NCBI GenBank assembly: GCA_025363715.1
Contig: JANYLR010000104.1
Coordinates: forward strand, 1 to 64,000
Length of the DNA: 64,000 nucleotides
Origin: Holophagaceae bacterium
GTDB taxonomy: Bacteria; Acidobacteriota; Holophagae; Holophagales; Holophagaceae
Reading direction: 5' to 3'
A program made the position numbers and the translations under genes. Below, one piece after another: positions 20,383 to 29,822 of the stretch. A model generated the notes under the pieces. The model had not been told where the DNA came from. It saw only the letters and a program-made list of their open reading frames with translations, and searched no databases. How positions within the stretch are numbered: position 1 is the first letter of the stretch; every line of letters begins with the position of its first letter.

Positions 20383-21146
20383 AATCCCACCTTCTCAGTT
20401 GCCTCCTGCTGGCCGCTCCGATCAGCGCACAAGCCCTTCCCCACTGTGACCTTCCCCGTACGGGCGCGTCCGCCACGGCCCAGGCCGAAGGGCACGCCGC
20501 CCCTGGTGAAGGACCAGGCAAGGGGCTGGACGCCGCCACCTCGAAGGGAATGGCCACGTTTTTGCAGCTGCCCCCTGCCAGCGAGGCGACTGTCCTGTTC
20601 TACAAGAGCGACCTGGATCCGCTTGGCTATGTCCAGAACCTCAGCCGACTCTGGGCCTGGCGCCCGGAGGTCGAAGCGGCCTTCGCCTCCTTGCGGTCCG
20701 ACCTGACCTCGAACTCGTCCCTCTCGCCCCGCGAACTGGCCGTGCTGGTGTGCGCCACGGCGGCCAGTCTTGGCGATTCCTACTGTGCCCTGGCCTGGGG
20801 AAAGCGGCTCGCCCAAGTGACCAGTCCGGCGATCGCGGCCACCGTCATCCGAGCTTCCGACAGCGGAGACCTGACAGCGAGGGATCAGGCCCTGGCCGCC
20901 TGGGCGCGGAAGGTCACCCGGAATCCGAACGGGACGACTCCGGAGGATGTTCAAACGCTCCGGGCCGCGGGGCTTTCGGATCGGGAGATTTTCGAGGCCA
21001 CCACCTTCATCGCCTTCCGGGTCGCCTTCGCCACTATCAATGATGCCCTGGGTGCCCGGCCGGACTGGCAGCTGGCCGCCGGTGTCCCACCCGAAGTCCT
21101 GGGCGCGGTCACTTTTGGCCGCCGACCAGCTGAGCGAAGAAACTAG
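20379..21146 (+). CDS. Secreted AhpD-fold (carboxymuconolactone decarboxylase-like) protein lacking usual catalytic residues
   Basis: The start is TTG at 20379, with GGAG in the end of the upstream gene and a clear signal peptide (LLSCLLLAAPISAQA). The product has 255 residues. The central part (SPRELAVLVCATAASLGDSYCALAWGKRLA) has the AhpD-like layout: a Glu, then the position of the CxxC-H site. Here only one Cys remains (SYC) and the His position is Trp, so peroxidase chemistry is unlikely. The C-terminal half (LSDREIFEATTFIAFRVAFATINDA) fits the second helical unit. It is coupled to the methyltransferase gene, suggesting one pathway. Confidence 0.7.
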   Translation: MKSHLLSCLLLAAPISAQALPHCDLPRTGASATAQAEGHAAPGEGPGKGLDAATSKGMATFLQLPPASEATVLFYKSDLDPLGYVQNLSRLWAWRPEVEAAFASLRSDLTSNSSLSPRELAVLVCATAASLGDSYCALAWGKRLAQVTSPAIAATVIRASDSGDLTARDQALAAWARKVTRNPNGTTPEDVQTLRAAGLSDREIFEATTFIAFRVAFATINDALGARPDWQLAAGVPPEVLGAVTFGRRPAERRN

Positions 21147-21159
21147 CCGCAGATTTCAC

Positions 21160-22416
21160 TCAATCAAGCGATAGGCCGCCCAGCCGCTTGGAAACTTCGC
21201 TGAGGGGCCAGCTCTCCTGTTCCCCCGTGGCCATGTGCTTGACGGTGACGGTGCCGGCATCCAGCTCGCCGTCGCCTAGGATGAGCACGGTCTGGATGCC
21301 CAGGCGGTTGGCGCTGGCCAGGGCCTTCTTCAGCGCGCCGCCCCGGGTCTCGAGCTGCAGAGCCACTCCGGCCTTCCAGAGGTCGCGCGCCAGCTTGAGG
21401 GCCTCAGTGGCGGCCCGCTCGCCCAGGGGGATGAGCAGAGCGGGCGGCGTTTGGGGAGCTTCGCCTCGCACCTGCTGCAGCACCATGGCTAGGCGATCCA
21501 GGCCGATGGCCCAGCCGAAGGCGGGCACGTCGGGGCCGCCCAGATGCTTCACCAGCAGGTCGTAGCGGCCACCGCCCAGGATGGCGCTCTGGGCGCCGAT
21601 ATCGCCGCTGAGCACTTCGAAGGCGGTCTTCGTGTAATAGTCCAGGCCGCGCACGAGGCGCGGATCCTCCGTAAAGGGCACGCCGAGTTCCGAAAGGAGC
21701 TCCTTGAGCCGCGCGTGATGCCTGAGGGAGCCCTCGTCCAGGAAATCGGAGATCAGGGGATGCCCCTCCAGGGCCGCCTGACAGGTCGGGACCTTGCAGT
21801 CCAGCACCCGCAGGGGGTTTTCCTCAATGCGCCGGTGGCAGTCGCCGCAGAAGCGCTCCTGGCGGGCCGCGAAGAAAGCCCGGAAGGCTGCCTGGAAGGC
21901 CGGGCGGCTTTCCGGGGTGCCCACGGAGTTGAGGCTGAAGGTGAGCTTCGCCAGGCCCAGTTCCCGCAGGAAGTCATAGAGCATGACCAGGCTTTCGGCA
22001 TCGCTCTCGGGGCTGGCCACGCCGAAGCTTTCCGCGCCGATCTGCCAGAACTGCCGGTAGCGGCCCGTCTGCATGCGCTCGTAGCGGAACTGCGGGCCGA
22101 TGTAATAGAACAGCACCGGGTCACTGGAGGTCAGGAGCTTGTGCTGGATGGCCGCCCGGACCACGCCCGCGGTGTTCTCGGGGCGCATCACCACGTGCCG
22201 GCCGCCCTTGTCCTCGAAGTCGTACATCTCCTTCTTCACAATGTCGGAGGAATCGCCCACGGAGCGCTTGAAGACCTCCAGTTCCTCCAGGATGGGGGTG
22301 CGGATCTCCCGGTAGCCATGTCGCTCGAAGCACCGGCGGGCTGTTTCCTCGATATGCTGGAACCAGCGCAGCTCCGCACCGAAGAGATCCCGCATACCTT
22401 TCACCGACTGGGCCAT
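21160..22416 (-). CDS. hisS: Histidyl-tRNA synthetase
   Basis: HisRS charges tRNA-His. The start MAQSVKGMRDLFG at 22416 has GGGAG six bases upstream; the product is 418 residues, normal for the family. Class II motifs are visible: motif 1 region (HGYREIRTPILEELEVF), motif 2 (FRYERMQTGRYRQFWQIGAES), the histidine-binding LVRGLDYYTKTAFEV, motif 3 (GWAIGLDRLAMVL), and a C-terminal anticodon-binding domain (PPALLIPLGERAATEALKLA). A zinc-like set of cysteines (CGDCHRR...LDCKVPTCQ) is present mid-protein, as in many HisRS. Its start codon overlaps that of the divergent amidase gene. Confidence 0.96.
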   Translation of the reverse strand: MAQSVKGMRDLFGAELRWFQHIEETARRCFERHGYREIRTPILEELEVFKRSVGDSSDIVKKEMYDFEDKGGRHVVMRPENTAGVVRAAIQHKLLTSSDPVLFYYIGPQFRYERMQTGRYRQFWQIGAESFGVASPESDAESLVMLYDFLRELGLAKLTFSLNSVGTPESRPAFQAAFRAFFAARQERFCGDCHRRIEENPLRVLDCKVPTCQAALEGHPLISDFLDEGSLRHHARLKELLSELGVPFTEDPRLVRGLDYYTKTAFEVLSGDIGAQSAILGGGRYDLLVKHLGGPDVPAFGWAIGLDRLAMVLQQVRGEAPQTPPALLIPLGERAATEALKLARDLWKAGVALQLETRGGALKKALASANRLGIQTVLILGDGELDAGTVTVKHMATGEQESWPLSEVSKRLGGLSLD

Positions 22417-23203
22417 GATCCGACTCCCGAGCGTCCTGTTTGCCACCTTCAGCCTACTGGCTTGGGGCCAGACTCCCAAACCCGCCGCTCGCCCGGCCCC
22501 GCCCCCGCGCCTCAAGGTCATGCTGGACCCGGGCCATGGCGGGGACGACGGGGGTGCCATGGGCCACAAGGGCCTTACCGAAAAGGCCGCGGCCCTGGCG
22601 ATCGCCAAAGCCGCCGGGGCCAAGCTGGAGGCCGCCGGGTTTAAAGCCGTCTATACCCGGGAGGACGATACGTTCATTCCCCTCTGGGACCGGGCCAGGG
22701 CCGCCAATGCCAAGGGGGCGGATATCTTCATCAGCCTCCACCTGAACGCGGCCCGGGCCAAGGGGGCCTGGGGTTCCGAGGTCTTCTTCCTGAGCCTCGG
22801 CAAGGGCGACGACGAGGATGTGGTGGCTCTAGAGAATGCTGGCGCAGGACCTGCGGGGAACGGCCCGGACACCGTGGTGGCCAGCATCCTTGACGACCTG
22901 GCCCAGAAGGCCTTCCTTCAGGACTCGGAGCGGCTGGCCGTGGCCATCCAGGGCAAGCTCAACCGTCTGGCCCGCATCAAGGAACGGGGCGTCAAGCAGG
23001 CTCCTTTCGTGGTTCTGCGGGGGGCCGCCATGCCCGCGATCCTGGTCGAGGTCGCCTTCATCTCCAATCCCAAGGAAGAGGCCAAACTGAAGGATCCCCT
23101 CTTCCAGGCCAAGGTCGCGGAGGCCATCACCATGGGCGTCCGCCTCTATTTCGCCGAAACCAACGGGGCCGTCCGGCGGCGGTTGGTGGGCGGGCCGGAC
23201 TGA
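22415..23203 (+). CDS. N-acetylmuramoyl-L-alanine amidase (Amidase_3)
   Basis: A zinc peptidoglycan amidase that splits the MurNAc-L-Ala bond, exported by a signal peptide (LPSVLFATFSLLAWGQ). The 262-residue product has the first ligand motif in KVMLDPGHGGDDGG, FISLHLNAARAKGAWGSEVFFLS (second His) and the catalytic Glu in ILVEVAFISNPKEE. A 55-residue insert (LGKGDDEDVVALENAG) follows the second His, where regulatory helices lie in AmiC-type enzymes. The ATG at 22415 has no ribosome site upstream and overlaps the hisS start, so the mRNA may be leaderless. It probably acts in cell separation or wall remodelling. Confidence 0.88.
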   Translation: MIRLPSVLFATFSLLAWGQTPKPAARPAPPPRLKVMLDPGHGGDDGGAMGHKGLTEKAAALAIAKAAGAKLEAAGFKAVYTREDDTFIPLWDRARAANAKGADIFISLHLNAARAKGAWGSEVFFLSLGKGDDEDVVALENAGAGPAGNGPDTVVASILDDLAQKAFLQDSERLAVAIQGKLNRLARIKERGVKQAPFVVLRGAAMPAILVEVAFISNPKEEAKLKDPLFQAKVAEAITMGVRLYFAETNGAVRRRLVGGPD

Positions 23204-23217
23204 CTTGAAACATCAGG

Positions 23218-23249
23218 TTCACCACGAAGACAGGAAGACCACGAAGAAC
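23218..23249 (+). repeat. Solo copy of the ACCACGAAG repeat arm
   Basis: A 28-base arm (23221-23248, beginning ACCACGAAGACAGGAAGACC) stands alone downstream of the amidase gene. It is identical to both arms of the inverted pair at 29629-29804. No inverted partner is seen before 23358, so this may be a half-element or a decayed pair. Confidence 0.7.
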
Positions 23250-23357
23250 TGCTAAAAAGACTCGCGGATAAAATAATGGTGAGAAGTGCATTCTTCAGTG
23301 TGTGAATGCTTGTCGATATTTGGCTGATGAAGCCTCGGGAGCAACTTCGGGAGATTC

Positions 23358-24509
23358 ATGCATACTGCCAAGCGCACCCATGGATTCACGGAATCGGTCA
23401 TCCGGGGGATGACGCGGCTGGCCAACGAGCATGGGGCCATCAACCTGGCCCAGGGCTTCCCCAACTTTCCGGCTCCGGACCTGCTCAAGGAAGCTGCCAT
23501 CGCCGCCATCCGGGCGGACGTGAACCAGTACGCCATCACCTGGGGGGCGAAGCCGCTGCGCGAGGCCCTGGCCCGCAAGATGCAGGCTTTCTATGGCCTT
23601 GCGGTGGATCCCGAAACCGAGATCACCGTCACCTGCGGCGCCACCGAGGCCATGGCCTCGGTGCTGCTGGCCCTGGTGGATCCCGGTGACGAGGTGGTGG
23701 TCTTCGAGCCCTGGTATGAGAACTACGGCCCCGACGCGGTACTCTGCGGCGCCAGGCCAGTCCACGTGCCTCTGCCCGTGGGGGAGCCCCTGGACCTGGA
23801 TCGCCTGGCCCGAGCCTTCGGTCCGAGGACCCGGGCCATCATCCTGAACACACCGAACAACCCCACGGGGAAGGTCTTCACCGCCGACGAACTGGCGGGC
23901 ATTGCCGCGCTTTGCCAGCGGCACGGCGTCTACGTCCTCACCGACGAGATCTACGAGCACATCGTCTACGAGGGCCCCCACATCCCCATCGCCACACTCC
24001 CGGGCATGGCCGAGCGCACCATTACCATCTCGGGAGCATCGAAAACCTACGCCGTCACCGGCTGGCGCATCGGTACCATCATCGCGCCCCGGGAGCTGAC
24101 CGCCGCCATCCGCAAGGTCCACGACTTCCTCACGGTGGGCGCTCCCGCACCCCTGCAGGAGGCGGTGGCCAAGGCCATGGACGAGCTACCCCGCGAGTAC
24201 TACACAGGCATGGCCGATGCCTACCGCCGCCGCCGGGATCTGCTATGCGGCGCCCTGACCACGGCCGGGTTCCGCTTGGTTCCGCCCCAGGGGGCCTACT
24301 ACGTACTGGCCGACTACTCGGCCCTGGGTTCTGAGGGCGACGTGGCCTTCGCCACCCGCCTGGTGCAGGAGGCCGGCGTGGCCACGGTGCCCCTGTCCAG
24401 CTTCATCAGCGATCCGTCGGCCTCCCGCCGCGTGCGCTTCGCCTTCTGCAAGACCGAGGATCTGCTGGAAGAGGCCGCCCAGCGGCTGCTCACCTTTGCG
24501 GGGCGGTGA
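23358..24509 (+). CDS. PLP-dependent aminotransferase, class I/II (KAT / methionine aminotransferase-like)
   Basis: A fold-type I aminotransferase of 383 residues. The start is ATG after GGGAG. Family marks: NLAQGFPNFPAPDLL near the N-terminus, a TCGATEAMASVLLAL turn that binds the PLP phosphate, NTPNNPTGKVF, the Asp in TDEIYEHIVY, the Schiff-base Lys in SGASKTYAVTGWRIG, and the substrate-binding Arg in RRVRFAF. The QGFPNFP opening is typical of the kynurenine/glutamine-type or methionine aminotransferase branch (YbdL). Its exact amino acid is not decided by sequence. It lies between two repeat elements and is not in an operon. Confidence 0.88.
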   Translation: MHTAKRTHGFTESVIRGMTRLANEHGAINLAQGFPNFPAPDLLKEAAIAAIRADVNQYAITWGAKPLREALARKMQAFYGLAVDPETEITVTCGATEAMASVLLALVDPGDEVVVFEPWYENYGPDAVLCGARPVHVPLPVGEPLDLDRLARAFGPRTRAIILNTPNNPTGKVFTADELAGIAALCQRHGVYVLTDEIYEHIVYEGPHIPIATLPGMAERTITISGASKTYAVTGWRIGTIIAPRELTAAIRKVHDFLTVGAPAPLQEAVAKAMDELPREYYTGMADAYRRRRDLLCGALTTAGFRLVPPQGAYYVLADYSALGSEGDVAFATRLVQEAGVATVPLSSFISDPSASRRVRFAFCKTEDLLEEAAQRLLTFAGR

Positions 24510-24542
24510 TTCTGGGAAATGAAAAGCATAAGGAATGTTTGA

Positions 24543-24727
24543 AGCGGAGGAGAGCGGAGGGGCGGAGGAAAGCTGAGAAGGAAAACTGAGAAGAGAAAGG
24601 CTGAGAAGAGAAAAGCCAAAATACCCGAGGAACCATGCCATGGCTCCGGTGATCGGGGTCGACTGCTCGGCGATCAGCTGGCGATCCAATCCTCCGCTTT
24701 CCTCCGCTCCTCCGTTTTCCTCCGCTT
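24543..24727. repeat. Inverted-repeat element with CGGAGGA units
   Basis: The left arm (24543-24573) holds three AGCGGAGG-type units; a second tandem run of CTGAGAAGRRAA follows (24572-24616). The right arm (24691-24727) carries four units in the opposite orientation, CCTCCGCTTTCCTCCGCTCC and on. About 75 bases lie between the tandem run and the right arm, including a CCATG-C-CATGG hairpin. The element sits between two converging genes, the aminotransferase and cysE. No gene is present in it. Confidence 0.72.
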
Positions 24728-24759
24728 ATCGAATTCCTTTCCATCGACTTGCGCAATGC

Positions 24760-25725
<966 letters not shown>

Positions 25726-25808
25726 GGGCGGCTCCGGGCATGGTGTTCAGACAGCTCTTGATCGACTTGAGTATGGCTTACCAATGGGTCCCAGCAGAAT
25801 CAGACCCA

Positions 25809-26801
25809 TCAGATGCTGTAGTCATCGGCAAAGACCTGCACGCGGCTGGGCCGCACGAAGAGGTGGTCGCCTTCCTTGATCTCGAGGAGGGCCAGGCGCT
25901 CCCGGCTGAGGTGGGCGTCCAACTCCAGGCCCGAAGACAGGCGCAGGCGCAGGCAGGCCAGGGGGCCCACGGACACCACCTTTACCACCTGGGCGGCCTC
26001 GCCTTCAGAGGCGTCGAGGCTCAGCTCCATCTCGTGGGGGCGGGCGAAGGCGGTGCCCTCCTCCACCTGGTGGAGCCGGTTCATCTGACCCACGAACTGG
26101 GCCACGAAGGCCGAGGCGGGATGATCGTAGATGTCCCTGGGATGGCCCACCTGCTCGACTCGGGCACGGTTCATGACGGCCACCGTGTCGGCCACTTCCA
26201 TGGCCTCCTCCTGATCGTGCGTGACGAGCACCGTGGTGACCTTGGAGACATCATGGAGGCGCCGCAGCCACTGGCGCAGCTCCGCCCGCACCTGGGCGTC
26301 CAGGGCCCCGAAGGGCTCGTCCAGCAGCAGCACCCGGGGCTCCACCGCCAGGGCCCGGGCCAGGGCCACCCGCTGACGCTGCCCGCCGCTCAGCTCCGAG
26401 GGCAGGCGGCCGCCGTAGCTGTCCATCTGGATGAGCGCCAGCAGCTCGTCCACCCGGGCGCGGATGACCTCGCGGGAGGGCCGGGAGGCGCGGGGCTTGA
26501 CCTCCAGGCCGAAGGCCACGTTCTGGCGCACGCTCATGTGGGGGAACAGCGCGTAGTGCTGGAAGACGAAGCCCACATGGCGGTCCTGGGGCCGCTGAGC
26601 CGTGCTGGCCTCGCCCCGCACCAGGACTTCGCCTTCGTCGGGATGTTCGAGCCCGGCGATGATGCGCAGCAGGGTGGTCTTGCCCGAGCCGCTGGGGCCC
26701 AGCAGGGCCATCAGGCTGCCCTCGGGGATGTCCAGGTTCACGCGGTCCAGGATGGTCTTGCCGCCCAGGCGCTTGGTCAGGTTCCGGATCTCGATGCTCA
26801 C
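25809..26801 (-). CDS. cysA: Sulfate ABC transporter ATPase
   Basis: The energy subunit of the sulfate importer, 330 residues, starting at GTG 26801, which overlaps the cysW stop by four bases. Walker [13 protein letters not shown] loop [11 protein letters not shown], signature [15 protein letters not shown], Walker [13 protein letters not shown] and H loop VTHD are all intact. A C-terminal regulatory (TOBE-like) part (residues about 235-330; [11 protein letters not shown]) is present, as in CysA. It works with CysT, CysW and the sulfate-binding protein, the three genes directly upstream. Confidence 0.94.
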   Translation of the reverse strand: MSIEIRNLTKRLGGKTILDRVNLDIPEGSLMALLGPSGSGKTTLLRIIAGLEHPDEGEVLVRGEASTAQRPQDRHVGFVFQHYALFPHMSVRQNVAFGLEVKPRASRPSREVIRARVDELLALIQMDSYGGRLPSELSGGQRQRVALARALAVEPRVLLLDEPFGALDAQVRAELRQWLRRLHDVSKVTTVLVTHDQEEAMEVADTVAVMNRARVEQVGHPRDIYDHPASAFVAQFVGQMNRLHQVEEGTAFARPHEMELSLDASEGEAAQVVKVVSVGPLACLRLRLSSGLELDAHLSRERLALLEIKEGDHLFVRPSRVQVFADDYSI

Positions 26802-27646
26802 TGGGACTCCAGTTCCCGCTGGGCTCGCCAGGCGACAAAGGATTTCAGGGCCAGGCTCACGAGGGCCATGAGGCTCAGCAGGCTGGCGCAGGCGAAGGCC
26901 GCCCCGAACTGGTACTCGTTGTAGACGGCCTCGATGTGCAGGGGCAGGGTCATGGTCTCGCCGCGGATGTGGCCGCTCACCACGCTCACGGCGCCGAACT
27001 CGCCCATGGCGCGGCTGGCGCAAAGAATCACGCCGTAGAGCAGGCCCCACTTCAGGGCGGGCAGGATGACCCGCCAGAAGGTCTGCCAGGGGGAGGCGCC
27101 CAGGAGCATGGCCGCCTCCTCCGCCTCGGGCCCCAGGGCCTGCACCAGGGGCAGCAGCTCGCGGGCCACGAAGGGGAAGGTGACGAAGGCCGTGACCAGG
27201 ACGATGCCGGGCTTGGCGAAGATGATCTGGATGTTGTGGCGATCCAGCCAGGGGCCGAACCAGCCATCCAGGCCGAAGAGCAGTACGAACATGAGACCCG
27301 CGACGACTGGCGAGATGGCGAAGGGCAGGTCCAGGATCGCCACCCAGAAGCCGTGGCCGGGGATCTTGTGGCGGCCCAGCAGCCAGGCCGCGGCCAGGCC
27401 GAACACGCCGCTGATGAGCACGGCGGCCGCGGTGCTGACAAGGCTCAGGCGGATGGCCTGGGCGGCGTTCTCGTCGTGGAGGCTCGCCAGGAAAACCCGC
27501 CAGCCCTCGGACAGGGCCGCGTGGAAGATATTGGCCAGGGGCAGCAGCAGGAACACCGCCATGAACGACACCGCGATGGCAATGAGGCTGCGCCTGAGCC
27601 AAGCAGGCTCGCCGACTCCGTCGGCGAGAAGTCGAAGGTCAGACAC
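26798..27646 (-). CDS. cysW: Sulfate ABC transporter permease CysW
   Basis: One of the two inner-membrane permease subunits, 282 residues from a GTG start that overlaps the cysT stop by eight bases. Six hydrophobic segments are recognisable (first [21 protein letters not shown]; last [18 protein letters not shown]). The ATPase-coupling loop is [22 protein letters not shown], the EAA motif of the family. A perfect hairpin (CGCCGAC-TCC-GTCGGCG, 27610-27626) lies inside the first codons. It is encoded between cysT and cysA, the standard order. Confidence 0.92.
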   Translation of the reverse strand: MSDLRLLADGVGEPAWLRRSLIAIAVSFMAVFLLLPLANIFHAALSEGWRVFLASLHDENAAQAIRLSLVSTAAAVLISGVFGLAAAWLLGRHKIPGHGFWVAILDLPFAISPVVAGLMFVLLFGLDGWFGPWLDRHNIQIIFAKPGIVLVTAFVTFPFVARELLPLVQALGPEAEEAAMLLGASPWQTFWRVILPALKWGLLYGVILCASRAMGEFGAVSVVSGHIRGETMTLPLHIEAVYNEYQFGAAFACASLLSLMALVSLALKSFVAWRAQRELESQ

Positions 27647-28448
27647 GGCTGGGCCCCCCGAAGCGGCGGTGCAGCAGGTGGATGCTGGCCAGCACCAGGA
27701 GGGAGATGCTGAGCATGATCACCGCCAGGGCCACGGCCCCGTCATAGTCGTATTGCTCCAGCTTCACGACGATGAGCAGGGGCGCGATCTCTGTCTTGAA
27801 GGGCAGGTTGCCGGAAATGAAGACCACGCTGCCGTACTCGCCCACGGCCCGGGCGAAGGACAGCGCGAAGCCGCTGAGGATGGCCGGCATAAGCTGGGGC
27901 AGCACCACCCGGCGCAGGGTGGCCCAGCGGGTGGCGCCGAGGCAGGCGGCGGCTTCTTCGACTTCCCGGGGCAGCTCCTCCAGCACGGGCTGGAGGCTGC
28001 GGACCACAAAGGGCAGGCTGACGAAGCTCAGCGCTAGCACAACGCCGATGCGGTTGTAGACGACGGGAAAGGGAATCAGGTGGCCGATCCAACCCTTGGG
28101 CCCGTAGAGTGCCGACAGGGTGAGGCCGGCCACCGCCGTGGGCAGAGCGAAGGGCAGGTCCACCAGGGCGTCGGCCAGGCGCCGCCCCGGGAAGGGATAG
28201 CGCACCAGCACCCAGGCGATGAGGCTGCCCCACACAAGGTTGAAGAGGGCCGCCGCCAGGGCGGCCCCCAGGCTGAAGAGGCAGGCCGTGCGGACCCGCG
28301 GATCCACCAGCACCGTCCCGAAGGTTCCCGCCTTGGCATGGATGGCCTTCAGGGCCAGGGCCGCCAGGGGCAGGAGGATCATGAGGCTCGTGCCCAGCAG
28401 GGTGATGCCCGTGCTGAGGGCGAAGCCGGGGCGGCGGGTAAAGGTCAC
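27639..28448 (-). CDS. cysT: Sulfate ABC transporter permease CysT (CysU)
   Basis: The second permease subunit, 269 residues. The start is GTG at 28448, with GGAAG eight bases upstream; the first residues are TFTRRPGFALSTG. Hydrophobic segments include ITLLGTSLMILLPLAALAL and AVALAVIMLSISLLVLASI, and the EAA loop is EEAAACLGATRWATLRRVVLPQL. The family pattern RYPFPGRRLADALVDLPFALPTAVAGL is clear. It follows the binding-protein gene by five bases and overlaps cysW, so the transporter genes form one unit. Confidence 0.93.
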   Translation of the reverse strand: MTFTRRPGFALSTGITLLGTSLMILLPLAALALKAIHAKAGTFGTVLVDPRVRTACLFSLGAALAAALFNLVWGSLIAWVLVRYPFPGRRLADALVDLPFALPTAVAGLTLSALYGPKGWIGHLIPFPVVYNRIGVVLALSFVSLPFVVRSLQPVLEELPREVEEAAACLGATRWATLRRVVLPQLMPAILSGFALSFARAVGEYGSVVFISGNLPFKTEIAPLLIVVKLEQYDYDGAVALAVIMLSISLLVLASIHLLHRRFGGPSRV

Positions 28449-28453
28449 GGCGT

Positions 28454-29452
28454 CTACTTCCGTACCACGATCTGGTCGAAGCTGCCGCCATCCTTGAAGT
28501 GGGCGTCGTGGGCGCGGTCCCAGCCCCCGAATGCGTCGGCGATGGTGAAGAGCTTCAGCTGCGGGAACCGGCTGCCGGCGGCCTTGAGGGCCTTGGGATC
28601 CGAGGGGCGGTAGCCGTTCTGGGCGATGATCTTCTGGGCTTCCGGCGTGTAGAGGAATTCCAGGTACGCCTTGGCCACGGCCGCCGTGCCCTTCTTCTGC
28701 ACCACCTTGTCCACCCAGGCCACGGAAGGTTCCGCCAGGATGCTGGTGGAGGGAAGCACGATCTGGAACTTCCCCTTGCCCGTGCCTTCGGTGACCAGCA
28801 GGGCCTCGTTCTCCCAGGCCAGCAGCACGTCGCCCAGGCCCCGCTCCACGAAGGTGGTGGTGGCGCCCCTGGCGCCGCTGTCCAGCACGGGCACACGCTT
28901 GAAGAGCTCGGTGATGTAGGCGCGGGCCTTGGCTTCGGAGCCGTCCTTCTGCTTCAGGGCCTGGCCCCAGGCCGCCAGGTAGTTCCAGCGGGCGCCGCCG
29001 CTGGTCTTGGGGTTCGGTGTGATGACCTGCACGCCGGGCTTGAGCAGGTCGTTCCAGTCGCGAATGCCCTTGGGATTGCCCGCCCGCACGAGGAAGACCA
29101 CGGTGGAGAGGTAGGGCGAGCTGTTGCCGGGAAGGCGCTTCTGCCAATCGACGGGCAGCAGCTGGCGCTGGGTGGCCAGGGCATCGATGTCATGGGCCAG
29201 GGCCAGGGTGACTACATCAGCTGGAAGGCCGTCGATGACGGAGCGGGCCTGCTTGCCCGAGCCGCCGTGGGACTGGGAGATGGTGACGGTTTGGCCCGTC
29301 TTGGCCTTCCAATGGGCCGCGAAGGCGGGGTTGATGGCCTGGTACAGCTCGCGGGTGGGGTCGTAGGAGACGTTCAGCAGTTTGACGTCCTGGGCCTGGA
29401 GGGCGGTGCCGAGCGAGGCGAGGAGCAAGAGGGAGCGAAGGAAGCGGTTCAT
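28454..29452 (-). CDS. sbp: Sulfate-binding periplasmic protein
   Basis: The periplasmic receptor of the sulfate importer, 332 residues with a signal peptide ([15 protein letters not shown]). Family stretches: [19 protein letters not shown], the ligand-loop [18 protein letters not shown], and [20 protein letters not shown]. It could bind thiosulfate as well; CysP and Sbp are not separable by eye. The gene leads the transporter set; the 370-base gap upstream holds an inverted-repeat element, so it may have its own promoter. Confidence 0.9.
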   Translation of the reverse strand: MNRFLRSLLLLASLGTALQAQDVKLLNVSYDPTRELYQAINPAFAAHWKAKTGQTVTISQSHGGSGKQARSVIDGLPADVVTLALAHDIDALATQRQLLPVDWQKRLPGNSSPYLSTVVFLVRAGNPKGIRDWNDLLKPGVQVITPNPKTSGGARWNYLAAWGQALKQKDGSEAKARAYITELFKRVPVLDSGARGATTTFVERGLGDVLLAWENEALLVTEGTGKGKFQIVLPSTSILAEPSVAWVDKVVQKKGTAAVAKAYLEFLYTPEAQKIIAQNGYRPSDPKALKAAGSRFPQLKLFTIADAFGGWDRAHDAHFKDGGSFDQIVVRK

Positions 29453-29822
29453 GCGGCATCCAGAAAAGGGGGAAGACGAAGTTCAGGGAGAAGGGATATC
29501 CAGCTGAAAAGTGCGGTTGTGAGGGCCGCTACAACAGGTCATGAATGACTCCGGAAGAAGGGTGTAGGTCGCGAGATCGGAACGGGTCATAACCAACAGC
29601 TGCGCATCATGTAGGAGGAAGTGAATGGACCACGAAGACAGGAAGACCACGAAGAAGAACGAGAAAGAATCGGGCCTTCAGAGAGACGCTTAGACAGCGA
29701 AAGGTTCGAAAGAAAGACCCAAGCATGAAATTTCAGCATCCGCTGGCCCCCATCTTTTCTATGCGAGAGTTTTCAGTTCTTCGTGGTCTTCCTGTCTTCG
29801 TGGTGAACTCTTATTGCCGTCA
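29453..29822. other. 370-base gap between cysN and sbp
   Basis: The first 175 bases show no motif I can name; I looked for a SAM-type riboswitch core and did not see one. The rest is the inverted ACCACGAAG repeat element (29629-29804). No convincing promoter was found, though one would be expected for sbp if the element blocks read-through from cysN. Confidence 0.5.
29629..29804. repeat. Inverted-repeat element with identical 28-base ACCACGAAG arms
   Basis: The left arm (29629-29656, beginning ACCACGAAGACAGGAAGACC) and the right arm (29777-29804, its exact reverse complement) flank 120 bases of spacer. A third identical copy is at 23221-23248. Each arm is built of ACCACGAAGA-like units. No gene is encoded in the spacer. 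The element interrupts the sulfate operon between cysN and the binding protein gene. Confidence 0.85.

Noticed and set aside
29453..29628. SAM-type or other riboswitch before sbp
   Set aside because: I looked for the conserved core of SAM-I and found no matching stem set; only the repeat element stands out.
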